Assembly: GCF_001883705.2 (NCBI RefSeq)
Contig: NZ_MDEQ02000001.1
Coordinates: forward strand, 496,001 to 560,000
DNA: 64,000 bases
Direction of reading: 5' to 3'
Source of the DNA: Burkholderia catarinensis
GTDB lineage: Bacteria; Pseudomonadota; Gammaproteobacteria; Burkholderiales; Burkholderiaceae
The position numbers were made by a program, and so were the translations under genes. Under the pieces are notes generated by a model. It searched no databases and had not been told where the DNA came from. It saw only the letters and a program-made list of their open reading frames with translations. Positions 36,476 to 45,513 of this stretch are shown in pieces (position 1 is the first letter of the stretch; each line of letters opens with the position of its first letter).

Positions 36476-37060
36476 ATGACGCAACAGAACGAAGCCCTGC
36501 GCACGCGCTGCGTCGCATGGCAGGTCGTGCAGACGTGGCAGGCGGCCGAATGGTGCCGGCTCGTGGAGTCGCGAACGGGAATCGACCTGTCGGGTTCGGT
36601 GGTGGGCGCGATCGACGGCACGCCGTTTCGCATCGACTACGCGATCGCGTGCGGCGCCGACTGGCTCACGCGCTCGGCGCGCGTCACCCGTTGGGTCGGC
36701 ACGATGCCACCGCAGCAGCGGGACATCGCCTGCGACGCAGGGCAATGGACGATCGACGGCGTCGACGCACCGGCGCTCGCGGGCGCGACCGATATCGATC
36801 TCGGCTTCAGTCCGTCCACCAATACGCTGCCGATCCGGCGGCTGGCGCTGGCCGTCGGCGATTCGGCCGTGATCCGCACCGCATGGCTGCGCTTTCCGGA
36901 TTTCGACATCGTGCGCGGCGAGCAGCGCTACACGCACACGGCGCCACATGTGTATCGCTACGAGAGCGGCACGTATGCGGCCGATATCGCGATCGACGAA
37001 GCGGGCCTCGTCACCGACTACGACGAATGGCGGCGCATCGGCGCGGCGCCCGCGTCGTGA
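36476..37060 (+). CDS. Putative glycolipid-binding domain protein (DUF1089)
   Basis: 194 residues from the ATG at 36476, chosen for AGGAG at 36462-36466. The pattern LGFSPSTNTLPIRRLAL, WLRFPDFDI, EQRYTH and YRYESGTYAADIAID...LVTDYDEWRRI matches the DUF1089 beta-barrel family, called putative glycolipid-binding. There is no signal peptide. Its in vivo ligand and role are unknown. It is convergent with the SsuA-like gene, 5 bases apart. Confidence 0.78.
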   Translation: MTQQNEALRTRCVAWQVVQTWQAAEWCRLVESRTGIDLSGSVVGAIDGTPFRIDYAIACGADWLTRSARVTRWVGTMPPQQRDIACDAGQWTIDGVDAPALAGATDIDLGFSPSTNTLPIRRLALAVGDSAVIRTAWLRFPDFDIVRGEQRYTHTAPHVYRYESGTYAADIAIDEAGLVTDYDEWRRIGAAPAS

Positions 37061-37064
37061 CGTG

Positions 37065-38057
37065 TCAGCGCGCGCTGGCGACCGACAGCTTGCCCGGAAT
37101 CAGCTTCAACGCGCTGAACGTGTCGGCGATGTTCTGCTGATACGCGACCGTCGCGTCGGTGATCGGCTGCACGCCGTACCCGGCGCGCTTGAGCGCGACT
37201 TCGAGCGTCGGCGCGTCGAGGCCGACGAGCGGCGACAGTTGCGCGGCGACGTCGGGAATATGATCGCGCGCCCAGCGATCGGTTGCGTCGACTTCGTCGA
37301 GCAGCGCGCGCAGCACCTGCGGGTGCGCAGCCGCATACTTGCGCGCGGCGAGGTAGTACTGCGTGTTGCGCACGAGCCCGTCGCCGTTCGCGACCACACG
37401 CGCGCCGAGCTGCCGTTCGGCCGCCGCGAGGTACGGATCCCAGATCACCCACGCATCGACGCTGCGTTGCACGAACGCGGCGCGCGCGTCGGCGGGCGTC
37501 AGGTAGATCGGCTGGATGTCGGCATACGTGAGACCCGCAAGTTCGAGCGCCTTCACGAGCAGGTAGTGGACGTTCGAGCCCTTGTTGAACGCGACCTTCT
37601 TGCCGCGCAGTTGCGCGACGGTGCGGATCGGCGAATCGGGCAGCACGACGATCGCCTCGCCCTGCGGCGCGGGCGGCTCGTTGCCGATGTAGACGAACTC
37701 GACGCCGGCGGCCTGCGCGAAGATCGGCGGGGTTTCACCGACCGTGCCGACGTCGATCGCGCCGGCGTTCAGCCCTTCGAGCAGTTGCGGGCCGGCCGGG
37801 AATTCGAGCCATTGCACCGCGACGCCCTGGCTCGCGAGACGCTTCTCGAGCGTGCCGCGCGCCTTGAGCACGACGAAGTTGCCGTATTTCTGGAAGCCGA
37901 TGCGTAGCCGCGTGCCGTTGTCGTCAGCTTGCGCGGGCAGGGCCGCGAGCGGCCCGAGCGCGAGCCCGGCCAGCCCGGCGGCCGCGCCTTGCAGCCATTG
38001 GCGGCGGCGCGGGTTCGCCGGGTTGGTTGCAACGTCTGCGTGCGGTGTGTCGTTCAT
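37065..38057 (-). CDS. Aliphatic sulfonate ABC transporter binding protein (SsuA-like)
   Basis: 330 residues with a Tat-like signal (RRRQWLQGAAAGLAGLALG). The NMT1/SsuA-type fold follows: RIGFQKYGNFVVLKARGTLE, GLNAGAIDVGTVGETPPIFA, KKVAFNKGSNVHYLLVKAL and WVIWDPYLAAAE, all close to E. coli SsuA. It binds alkanesulfonates in the periplasm. No transporter genes are adjacent; the permease and ATPase lie 5 kb away in the 40703-46596 operon and could be shared. Confidence 0.85.
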   Translation of the reverse strand: MNDTPHADVATNPANPRRRQWLQGAAAGLAGLALGPLAALPAQADDNGTRLRIGFQKYGNFVVLKARGTLEKRLASQGVAVQWLEFPAGPQLLEGLNAGAIDVGTVGETPPIFAQAAGVEFVYIGNEPPAPQGEAIVVLPDSPIRTVAQLRGKKVAFNKGSNVHYLLVKALELAGLTYADIQPIYLTPADARAAFVQRSVDAWVIWDPYLAAAERQLGARVVANGDGLVRNTQYYLAARKYAAAHPQVLRALLDEVDATDRWARDHIPDVAAQLSPLVGLDAPTLEVALKRAGYGVQPITDATVAYQQNIADTFSALKLIPGKLSVASAR

Positions 38058-38231
38058 CGGAGCGTCCTGCGTGCGGGTTCACGGGCCGCGCGCGAAGGCG
38101 GCGCGGCCGGCGCAGGACCGGGCCGGATGCGGGCGACGCGCGCAACGGGCCGGCCCGCGCCGGATTCAGGACGATACGGCCGCGCGGGCCGGCGGCCAAC
38201 CAATGAATGCGCATATGCAAATCAGCAGCGC

Positions 38232-38639
38232 TCAATCGGTGCCGGCGGCGCTTTCCTCGATCGAGTCGACACGATTCGGATAAAACGCGAGGTGCCCGCG
38301 AATCGCTTCGACGGCCGGATACGGATCCTCGTAGGTCCACACGGCATTGGTCGCGCGTTCGCCGCCGGCCGGGATCGAGTAGTACGCGCAGTCGCCCTTG
38401 TACGGGCAGTAGGTGGAATGGTCCGTGCGTTGCAGCAGCGACAGGTCGGCGTCTTCGCGCGGGACGTAGAGCACGGCCGGATAGCTGGCCTCGCGCAGCG
38501 CCAGCGCGCGGCGCGTATCGGCGACGACCTTGCCGGCCACCGTGACCACCACGCGCCGCGGATGCGGTTCGACCGTGATCGGATGATCGGGGCCCGGCGA
38601 CTTCACCGGGCGAGAGGGCGTATCGGGGCTGATCGACAT
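38232..38639 (-). CDS. DUF427 domain protein
   Basis: 135 residues from the ATG at 38639, with a GGAGG ribosome site. The DUF427 core is clear: VVVTVAGKVVADTRRAL, YPAVLYVPREDADLSLL, STYCPYKGDCAYYSI, and AVWTYEDPYPAVEAIRGHLAFYP. DUF427 proteins are small cytoplasmic beta-tent proteins of unknown function. The conserved Cys-Pro-Tyr-Lys-Gly motif is intact. Confidence 0.87.
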   Translation of the reverse strand: MSISPDTPSRPVKSPGPDHPITVEPHPRRVVVTVAGKVVADTRRALALREASYPAVLYVPREDADLSLLQRTDHSTYCPYKGDCAYYSIPAGGERATNAVWTYEDPYPAVEAIRGHLAFYPNRVDSIEESAAGTD

Positions 38640-38939
38640 CGTGTGTCCTCCAGGAATCGGCGGCGCGGCGGCGCCGGGCGGATCCCGGCGCGCCCGTGCC
38701 GGCGTTTGCCAACCGATACGATGCGCCATTTCGGGAGAATCTGCAGGGGGCCGGAAGGCGGTGGCGCGACAGCGCGGCCGGGCAATCCGCCGGCGCTCGC
38801 GCGGACGTTTTCATGCACGGGCAGCGGGATGCATCCGCGACGATAAGCAACGCCGAATTAATTGGTAAGCGATCGGCGGGATGCGCGCGAAGATCGGCCG
38901 TCGTCATTCGCATGACAGCCATCCTTCCTGTCCGCCACC
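38640..38939. other. Intergenic region between divergent DUF427 and binding-protein genes
   Basis: 300 bases with no supported gene. An AATTAATT stretch at about 38856-38863 is the only AT-rich part and could belong to a promoter. No repeats were noticed. Confidence 0.35.
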
Positions 38940-40601
38940 ATGAAGCATTCTTTCGTTTCGTCAGCCGCGCGCCGTACGCGCGGCGTATCGCATGCCGTGG
39001 TCGCGCTGCGCTGCATCGCCGCGTCGCTGCTGCTTGCCGGCGCAGCGACACACGCGCTCGCCGCGCCCGCGGGCAAGACACTCGTGTACTGCGCCGAAGG
39101 CAGCCCGGCCGGCTTCGATCCGGGCCAGCACACGACGAGTACCGATTTCGACGCGAGCACGTACACGATCTACAACGGGCTCGTGCAGTTCAGGCGCGGC
39201 ACGCTCGATCTCGAACCGTCGCTCGCGACGAGCTGGGACGTGTCGCCCGACCAGCGCACGATCACGTTCCATTTGCGGCGCGGCGTGAAATTCCAGACGA
39301 CCGCGTGGTTCAAGCCGACGCGGCCGTTCCAGGCCGACGACGTCGTGTTCACGTTCCGCCGCATGCTCGATCCGGACGACCCGTTCCGCAAGGCCTATCC
39401 GGTCAGCTTCCCGTATTTCAGCGATCTCGGCTTCGACCGCAACGTCGAGCGCATCGAGAAGATCGACGACTACACGGTGCGCTTCGTGCTGAAGACGCCC
39501 GACGTCGTGTTCGTGCGCAATCTCGCGATGGCGTTCGCGTCGGTGCTGTCGGCCGAATATGCGTCGCAGCTCGCGGCGCGCCATCGCGAGGCCGACATCA
39601 ACCAGTTCCCGGTCGGCACGGGGCCGTTCCTGCTGCGCACGTACCAGAAGGACGCGCTGATCCGCTACGACGCGAACCCCGACTACTGGAAGCCGGACGA
39701 CGTGAAGCTCGCGCGGCTCGTGTTCGCGATCACCCCCGATCCGGCCGTGCGCCTGCAGAAGCTGGTGGCCGACGAGTGCCAGGTGTCGGTGTTCCCGCGG
39801 CCGGCCGATCTCGATACGGTGCGGCGCGACCCGAAGCTGGCGCTGTTCTCGGGGATGGGCTTCAACGTCGGCTTCGTCGCGTACAACACGCAGCATGCGC
39901 CGCTCGATCGCGTCGACGTGCGGCGCGCGCTCGACATCGCGATCGACAAGACGGCGATCGTGAAGACCGTCTTCAACGGCGACGCGAAGATCGCGACGAA
40001 CCCGATGCCGCCCTCGCAGTGGTCTTACAACCCGCGCCTGAAGGATGCGCCGCGCGATCCGGCCGCGGCCAGGGCGCTGCTCGCGCAGGCCGGGTTCCCG
40101 AACGGCTTCGACCTGACGCTGTGGGCGATGCCCGTGCAGCGCCCGTACAACCCGAATGCGCAGCTGATGGCGCAACTGATCCAGCAGGACTGGGCGAAGA
40201 TCGGCGTGCGCGCGAAGATCGTCAGCTACGAATGGGGTGAATACAACCGCCGCGCGAAGCACGACGGCCAGCACGATGCGATCCTGTACGGCTGGTCGGG
40301 CGACAACGGAGACCCCGACAACTGGCTCGGCACGCTGCTCGGTTGCGACGCGGTGCACGGCAGCAATCTCGCGAAGTGGTGCAACCAGGATTTCGAGCGG
40401 CTGGTGGACGCGGCGCGCTCGAATGCGGACGTCGCGAAGCGCACGGCGCTGTACGAACAGGCGCAGGTCGTGTTCAAGGACCAGGTGCCGTTCACGCCGA
40501 TCGCGACGTCGATCGTGTCGCTGCCGGTGTCCAAACGCGTGCATGGGCTGACGTTCTCGCCGCTCGGCGGGCACCGGTTCGACGGGGTTTGGCTGGATTG
40601 A
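38940..40601 (+). CDS. Peptide/oligopeptide-type ABC transporter substrate-binding protein
   Basis: 553 residues of the SBP_bac_5 family (DppA-like). A signal peptide ends at about ATHALA. The domain shows LVYCAEGSPAGFDPG, YNGLVQFRRGTLDLEPSLATSW, VKFQ...ADDVVFTFRRMLDP and NPMPPSQWSYNP, as in dipeptide- and heme-binding DppA. No permease or ATPase genes accompany it, so it must serve a transporter encoded elsewhere or have a sensing role. It splits the surrounding organosulfur genes. Confidence 0.85.
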   Translation: MKHSFVSSAARRTRGVSHAVVALRCIAASLLLAGAATHALAAPAGKTLVYCAEGSPAGFDPGQHTTSTDFDASTYTIYNGLVQFRRGTLDLEPSLATSWDVSPDQRTITFHLRRGVKFQTTAWFKPTRPFQADDVVFTFRRMLDPDDPFRKAYPVSFPYFSDLGFDRNVERIEKIDDYTVRFVLKTPDVVFVRNLAMAFASVLSAEYASQLAARHREADINQFPVGTGPFLLRTYQKDALIRYDANPDYWKPDDVKLARLVFAITPDPAVRLQKLVADECQVSVFPRPADLDTVRRDPKLALFSGMGFNVGFVAYNTQHAPLDRVDVRRALDIAIDKTAIVKTVFNGDAKIATNPMPPSQWSYNPRLKDAPRDPAAARALLAQAGFPNGFDLTLWAMPVQRPYNPNAQLMAQLIQQDWAKIGVRAKIVSYEWGEYNRRAKHDGQHDAILYGWSGDNGDPDNWLGTLLGCDAVHGSNLAKWCNQDFERLVDAARSNADVAKRTALYEQAQVVFKDQVPFTPIATSIVSLPVSKRVHGLTFSPLGGHRFDGVWLD

Positions 40602-40651
40602 CGAACGGGCCGCGCGGCCTGCGCTTTCGTTCGCGCGGCGTGACGGGAAAG

Positions 40652-40677
40652 GCCGGCGCGATGCAGTGCGCGCCGGC
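40652..40677. terminator. Strong hairpin between convergent genes
   Basis: GCCGGCGCG (40652-40660) pairs perfectly with CGCGCCGGC (40669-40677) around an 8-base loop. It lies between the end of the binding-protein gene and the end of the convergent dioxygenase gene and could act on both strands. There is no T run. Confidence 0.4.
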
Positions 40678-40702
40678 TGCCGTCAGTTCAGATGCCGTTC
40701 GT

Positions 40703-41650
40703 TTAGTTGAGCGCGACCGCCGCCGCGGCTTCGACCGGCGAACCTTCGAGCGCGACCGAAGGCCGGCCGTCGGGGCCGACCGGCACATCGCCGGTGAGCG
40801 TCGTGCGATAGAGCTGGCGGTCGAAGTCGAGATCGAGGATGTCGACGGGCGCGAGATGCGCGGTCGAGCGGTTGTCCCAGAACGCGATGCTGCGCGGTTC
40901 CCACTTGAAGCGGATCGTGAATTCCGGCCGCGTCACGTGTTCCCACAGCAGTTCGAGCAACGCCTGGCTCTCGCGCGGCGTGAGCCCGACGATCGATTTC
41001 AGGAAGCTCGGGCTCACGTACAGCGCGCGTTCGCCGGTCTCCGGATGCACGCGTACCAGCGGATGCTCGGTCACGAGCGGACGGCGTTCGACCGCCTCGT
41101 CGAACGCGCCGGTCGCGCGCGCACCGGCCGGCGGCGTGAAGCGGTGGAGGCCGCGCAAGCCGTCGACGAAGCCGCGCAGCGGCGCGGACAGCGTTTCGTA
41201 GGCGCGCACGAGGTTGGTCCAGTGCGTGTCGCCGCCGTACGGCGGGATCGTCACGCCACGCAGGATCGACGCCCACGGCGGGTTGACGGCGGCCGTCACG
41301 TCGGTGTGCCAGCCGGTCCACGGCCGGCGCACCGGTTCGCCTTCGAAGCGCGTCGCCTTGCGATGCTTCGCGATCGAATAGACGGCAGGATGGCCGTCGA
41401 CGTGCCCGAACACCGGGTGGCCGACCGTCGGCTCGCCGAACTGCGCGGAGAACGCGACGTGCTGCTCGTGCGTGAGGAATTGCTCGCGAAAGAAGATGAC
41501 GCGCCATTTCAGCAGCGCGGCGCGGATCGCCGAGATTTGCGGCGTGGTCAACGGTTGCGTGAGGTCGACGCCGCGGATTTCCGCGCCGATATGGGCGGAC
41601 AGCGGAATCACGTCGACCGGCCGGGCGGCGGGTTCGGGTAGGGCGCTCAT
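40703..41650 (-). CDS. TauD/TfdA family Fe(II)/2-oxoglutarate dioxygenase
   Basis: 315 residues from the ATG at 41650 with a GGAGCG site. The metal triad is visible: WHTDVT (H115, D117) and the distal histidine in DNRSTAHLAP. LRGVTIPPYGGDTHWTNL and the 2-oxoglutarate-binding arginine region (YRTTLTGDVP) match TauD-type enzymes that oxygenate sulfonates or alkyl sulfates to release sulfite or sulfate. It is the last gene of the sulfur operon, 159 bases after the second dioxygenase. Confidence 0.88.
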   Translation of the reverse strand: MSALPEPAARPVDVIPLSAHIGAEIRGVDLTQPLTTPQISAIRAALLKWRVIFFREQFLTHEQHVAFSAQFGEPTVGHPVFGHVDGHPAVYSIAKHRKATRFEGEPVRRPWTGWHTDVTAAVNPPWASILRGVTIPPYGGDTHWTNLVRAYETLSAPLRGFVDGLRGLHRFTPPAGARATGAFDEAVERRPLVTEHPLVRVHPETGERALYVSPSFLKSIVGLTPRESQALLELLWEHVTRPEFTIRFKWEPRSIAFWDNRSTAHLAPVDILDLDFDRQLYRTTLTGDVPVGPDGRPSVALEGSPVEAAAAVALN

Positions 41651-41809
41651 GCGACGCTCCTGGCGGAAGTGAACGGGGCGGACGGCCGACATCGTTGTGC
41701 GTGCAAGTGTCGGCACGGCGGCGGGAGGGTCATGGTTGGGTGTCCTGCATGGAATGACGGGGCAGGCGCGGCGGCGCGCACGGAATGGCGCCGCCGCGGT
41801 GCGCGGGCG

Positions 41810-42763
41810 TTATTGCAGCGTCGCACCCGGCCCCTTCAGCACGACGCTCCGGCGGCCGTCGATGCCGACCGGCACGTCGCCGTGAACGGTCGCGCGGCGC
41901 ACGACGCGGCGCGCATCGCCGTAGTCGTTGATCGCGTAGTGCTGCGTCGCGCGGTTGTCCCAGATCGCGACGTCGCCTTCCTGCCAGTTCCAGCGCACGG
42001 TGTTCTCGAGACGCGTCACGTGCTCGTGGAATACCTGCAGCAGGTGCGCGGAATCCTGCGCCGACAGCCCCTTGAGCCGCTGCACGAAATGCCCGAGCAC
42101 GAGCGTGCGCTCGCCGGTTTGCGGATGCACGCGCACGACCGGGTGCTCGGTTTCGTAGACGGTCGACGTGAACACTTCGCGGTAGCGCTTCAGTTGCGTA
42201 TCGTCGGCCTGCGCGTGCGTCGACGCGTAGTCGTATGCGTTCGTATGGAGCGCCCACAGCGTGTCGGCGAGTGCGCGCAGCGGGTCGGGAAGGTGCGCGT
42301 ACGCGGCGGCCGTGTTGGCCCACACGGTATCGCCGCCGAACGGCGGAATCACGACCGCGCGCAGGATCGAGATCTTCGGGTACGCGTCGACGAACGTCAC
42401 GTCGGTGTGCCACGAATTGGCGCGCGCGCCGTGCGCGGAATCGAGCTCGAGCAGGTGCGCGCTGCCGTCGACGGACGGCACGGTCGGGTGGGCGACCGTA
42501 TCGCCGAAGCGGCGCGCGAACGCTTCCTGCGCGGTGTCGTCGAGATGGTGCTGGCCACGGAAGAACAGCACCTTGTGGCGCAGCAGCGCGGCCTGGATCG
42601 CGTCGAACGTCGCATCGTCGAGCGTGCCGGACAGCCGGACGCCGGCGATCTCGGCGCCGATCCGGCCCGCGACCTGGCGAAGCTGAAGCGGGGCGGCGGC
42701 CGTGCGCGGCGCGGCGTGCGAAGCGTGGGAAGACGGGTGGGCGGCGTGCTGGACTTCGGACAT
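41810..42763 (-). CDS. TauD-family dioxygenase, alkylsulfatase (AtsK)-like
   Basis: 317 residues. The facial triad is WHTDVTFVDAYPKISILRA (H119, D121) and DNRATQHYAINDYGD. The HTDVTFVDAYPKIS segment and PPFGGDTVWANT are typical of AtsK, which cleaves alkyl sulfate esters oxidatively. It is related to the next gene, so the operon carries two dioxygenases with probably different substrates. An Ala/His-rich N-terminal 25 residues precedes the domain. A GGAG site lies upstream of the ATG. Confidence 0.88.
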   Translation of the reverse strand: MSEVQHAAHPSSHASHAAPRTAAAPLQLRQVAGRIGAEIAGVRLSGTLDDATFDAIQAALLRHKVLFFRGQHHLDDTAQEAFARRFGDTVAHPTVPSVDGSAHLLELDSAHGARANSWHTDVTFVDAYPKISILRAVVIPPFGGDTVWANTAAAYAHLPDPLRALADTLWALHTNAYDYASTHAQADDTQLKRYREVFTSTVYETEHPVVRVHPQTGERTLVLGHFVQRLKGLSAQDSAHLLQVFHEHVTRLENTVRWNWQEGDVAIWDNRATQHYAINDYGDARRVVRRATVHGDVPVGIDGRRSVVLKGPGATLQ

Positions 42764-42910
42764 CGGGAGTCTCCTGGAGTCGGGTCGGTCGAGTCTCCAT
42801 TCAAGCAGGGAGCGCGCGGAACCGGAACCGATGAATCGTCACAACCTTAGCGTCTTCACTGCGATGATCGATATGTGTCGTCATGCTGAGCAATGCGGTG
42901 CGTCATGCCC

Positions 42911-43756
42911 CTACCATGCAAGCCGCCATTCGCCGATCCGGTGCGGGCGCGCCGTGTCGATACGCTTGCCGCCCGTACGGTCGTCGTCCGGCGGGTCGCG
43001 GTCGTCGAAAGCGGCGAGCACGGTGTCACGCAACCGCGCGAATTCCGGCGAATCGCGCCGGCGCGGCCGCGGCAGCGCGACATCGACGATGCGCTCGATG
43101 CGGCCCGGGCGCGGCGCCATCGTGACGACGCGGTCGCCGAGGTACACGGCTTCGTCGACGTCGTGCGTGACGAGCAGCATCGTGATGCGCTCCCGTTCCC
43201 AGATGCGCAGCAGTTCGTTCTGCATCCGCGCGCGGGTCTGCGCGTCGAGCGCGCCGAACGGCTCGTCGAGCAGCAGCACGCGCGGGCGGTTGACGAGGCC
43301 GCGCGCGATCGCGACGCGTTGCGCCATCCCGCCCGACAACTGGTTCGGATACGCGTGCTCGAAGCCGTTCAGCCCGACGAGCGCGATGTGGTCCGCGACC
43401 GCGCGCCGCTTCGCGGCTGCGTCGAGCGGCGCATTGCGCAGCGCGGCGCCGATGTTCTGTTCGACGGTCAGCCACGGGAACAGCCGGTGATCCTGGAACA
43501 CGATCCCGCGCTGCAGCGACGTGTCGCGCACGCGTTCCTCGCCGGCGCGGATCTCGCCCGCGTAGTCGGCGTCGAGCCCGGCGATCAGCCGCAGCAGCGT
43601 CGACTTGCCGCAGCCGCTTGCGCCGACGATCGTGACGAATTCGCCGGCGCGTACATGCAGCGACACGTCGTCGAGCACGGCGAGCGATGCGCCGCGTTGT
43701 GCGTAGCGCTTGCTCACATGGAGGATGTCGAGCGAATCGGAGGCGAGGGTCGTCAT
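42911..43756 (-). CDS. ssuB: Sulfonate ABC transporter ATPase (SsuB-like)
   Basis: 281 residues. Walker A GASGCGKST (about 40-48), the Q loop VFQDHRLFPW, signature LSGGMAQR (about 141-148), Walker B VLLLDEPFGALD and the H-loop VTHD are all intact. HRLFPWLTVEQNI is typical of the SsuB/TauB subgroup. It lies 45 bases after a permease gene and energises two permease subunits encoded upstream. Confidence 0.9.
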   Translation of the reverse strand: MTTLASDSLDILHVSKRYAQRGASLAVLDDVSLHVRAGEFVTIVGASGCGKSTLLRLIAGLDADYAGEIRAGEERVRDTSLQRGIVFQDHRLFPWLTVEQNIGAALRNAPLDAAAKRRAVADHIALVGLNGFEHAYPNQLSGGMAQRVAIARGLVNRPRVLLLDEPFGALDAQTRARMQNELLRIWERERITMLLVTHDVDEAVYLGDRVVTMAPRPGRIERIVDVALPRPRRRDSPEFARLRDTVLAAFDDRDPPDDDRTGGKRIDTARPHRIGEWRLAW

Positions 43757-43801
43757 GGCGGTGCGAGGAAGGTTGCGGCAGGGAAGGGAAGGAAAGGGCG
43801 A

Positions 43802-44620
43802 TCAGCGCGGCAGGTCGCCGCGCCGGGCCAGCACCTTGCGCTCGATCGCCCGCGCGATCGCGTTCAGTGCCCAGCCGGTCGCGCCGACGACGATGATCCC
43901 GAACAGCACGAGATCCATCCGGAACTGCTCGCTGCCGTCGATCAGCGTGTTGCCGATCCCGCTGCCGGCGACGAGCAGGTATTCGGCGCCGAGCGTCGCG
44001 AGCCACGAATAGATCAGGCCGAGATACAGCCCGGTGAAGATCGACGGCAGTGCGGCCGGCAGGATCACATGGCGGACGAGCTGAAGCCGCGAGTAGCGCA
44101 GCGCGCGGGCAACGTCGACATACGCGCGCGGTACCGCGTGAATGCCGTCGCACGTGTGCGCGGCGACGGGCAGCAGCGCGGCGAGCGACAGGAATACGAC
44201 CTTGGCGACGTCGCCGAGGCCGAACCACACGGAAATCAGTGGAATCCACGCGAACAGCGAGATCTGCTTGAACGTGTCGAAGCTCGGGCCGATCATGCGC
44301 GCGGCGATGCGCGACAGCCCGAGCGCGGCGCCGAGCAGCAGCCCGCCCGTCGCGCCGATCGCGAAACCGCAGGCCTCGCGCGCGAGCGAGGCGGACAGCG
44401 CACGGCCGAGCGCGCCGCTCGTGGCCTGCGCCCACGCGGTGCGCAGCACGTCGGCCGGGCCGACGAGCAGCCCGCTTTTCACGAGGTGCGCGGAAGCGAT
44501 GGCCCACCAGAGCGCGAACGCGGCGAGCGGCAGCACGAAGCCGCGCCAGTCGGGCGCATGCAGGTGGCGGGCGGCCGCGGCGGCCGGCGGCGTATCGTCC
44601 GGCGTGGCGGAATGCGTCAC
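43802..44620 (-). CDS. Sulfonate ABC transporter permease (SsuC-like), second copy
   Basis: 272 residues from a GTG at 44620 with GGAG 8 bases upstream; the long upstream open frame is only shadow. Six hydrophobic segments, with the permease EAA-like loop around CDGIHAVPRAYVDVARALRY and VILPAALPSIFTGL. It differs from the permease just upstream (44656-45498), so the transporter may be a heterodimer. It has a Pro/Ala-rich N-terminus. Confidence 0.88.
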   Translation of the reverse strand: MTHSATPDDTPPAAAAARHLHAPDWRGFVLPLAAFALWWAIASAHLVKSGLLVGPADVLRTAWAQATSGALGRALSASLAREACGFAIGATGGLLLGAALGLSRIAARMIGPSFDTFKQISLFAWIPLISVWFGLGDVAKVVFLSLAALLPVAAHTCDGIHAVPRAYVDVARALRYSRLQLVRHVILPAALPSIFTGLYLGLIYSWLATLGAEYLLVAGSGIGNTLIDGSEQFRMDLVLFGIIVVGATGWALNAIARAIERKVLARRGDLPR

Positions 44621-44655
44621 GGGTGGAGCTCCTTCGGTTGGGCGGGCAGGCCGGG

Positions 44656-45498
44656 TCAGCCGCGGAACGCGGACGGCACGCCGCGGCGCAGGCGCGCTTC
44701 GAGCGCGTCGAGCAGCCGGTTGATCAGCAGGCCGACCGCGCCGACCACGACCACGGCCGCCATCACGAGATCGAGCTGGAACAGTTGCCGCCCGTACACG
44801 ATCAGGTAGCCGAGCCCTTCGGACGACGCGACGAGTTCGACGACGACGAGCGCGAGCCACGACTTCGTGAACGCGAGCCGCACGCCGGTCGCGAGCGTCG
44901 GGATCGCGGCCGGCAATACGACGTGGACGATGCGTTGCCGGCGCGTGTAGCCGAACACGCGCGCGACTTCGTCGAGTGCGGGCGGCGTCTGGCGAAACCC
45001 CTGCAACGTGCTCAGCGTGACGGGGACGAGCGCCGCATGCGCGATCAGCAGGTACTTGAGCGGTTCGCCGACGCCGACGAGCAGCAGCAGGAACGGCAGC
45101 CAGCCGAGCACCGGAATCTGCACGAGCGCGTTGAAGCTCGGCAGCACGTAGGCCTCCAGCGTGCGCGACAGGCCGAGCGCGACGCCGGTCGCGAAACCGA
45201 GCAGCGTGCCGGCCGCGAAGCCGACCAGCACGCGCTGCAGGCTGACCAGCGTGTGGCGCGCGAGATCGCCGCTCGTCGCGAGCTCGGCGAGCGCGTCGAA
45301 CACGCGTTCGGGCGGCGGCAGAATCTGCTGTGCGATCCAGCCGCGCGCGCTGCCGGCGGTCCACAGCGCGAACAGCAGCACGGGCAGCACCCACGGCGCG
45401 AGCCGCCACGACAGCCGCTTCACGCCCGCCGCACGGTGCAGCTGCGTGGCGAGCGCATGCGGCTCGGACGACGGGACGGGAAACGCGGTGTCGCTCAT
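44656..45498 (-). CDS. Sulfonate ABC transporter permease (SsuC-like), first copy
   Basis: 280 residues with six hydrophobic segments and the binding-protein-dependent transport loop LQGFRQTPPALDEVARVFGYTR, followed by VVLPAAIPTLATGV, which contacts the ATPase. It sits 15 bases after the SsuA-like binding protein and 35 bases before the other permease. Confidence 0.88.
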   Translation of the reverse strand: MSDTAFPVPSSEPHALATQLHRAAGVKRLSWRLAPWVLPVLLFALWTAGSARGWIAQQILPPPERVFDALAELATSGDLARHTLVSLQRVLVGFAAGTLLGFATGVALGLSRTLEAYVLPSFNALVQIPVLGWLPFLLLLVGVGEPLKYLLIAHAALVPVTLSTLQGFRQTPPALDEVARVFGYTRRQRIVHVVLPAAIPTLATGVRLAFTKSWLALVVVELVASSEGLGYLIVYGRQLFQLDLVMAAVVVVGAVGLLINRLLDALEARLRRGVPSAFRG

Positions 45499-45513
45499 CG
45501 GGGCAGGTCCGGG

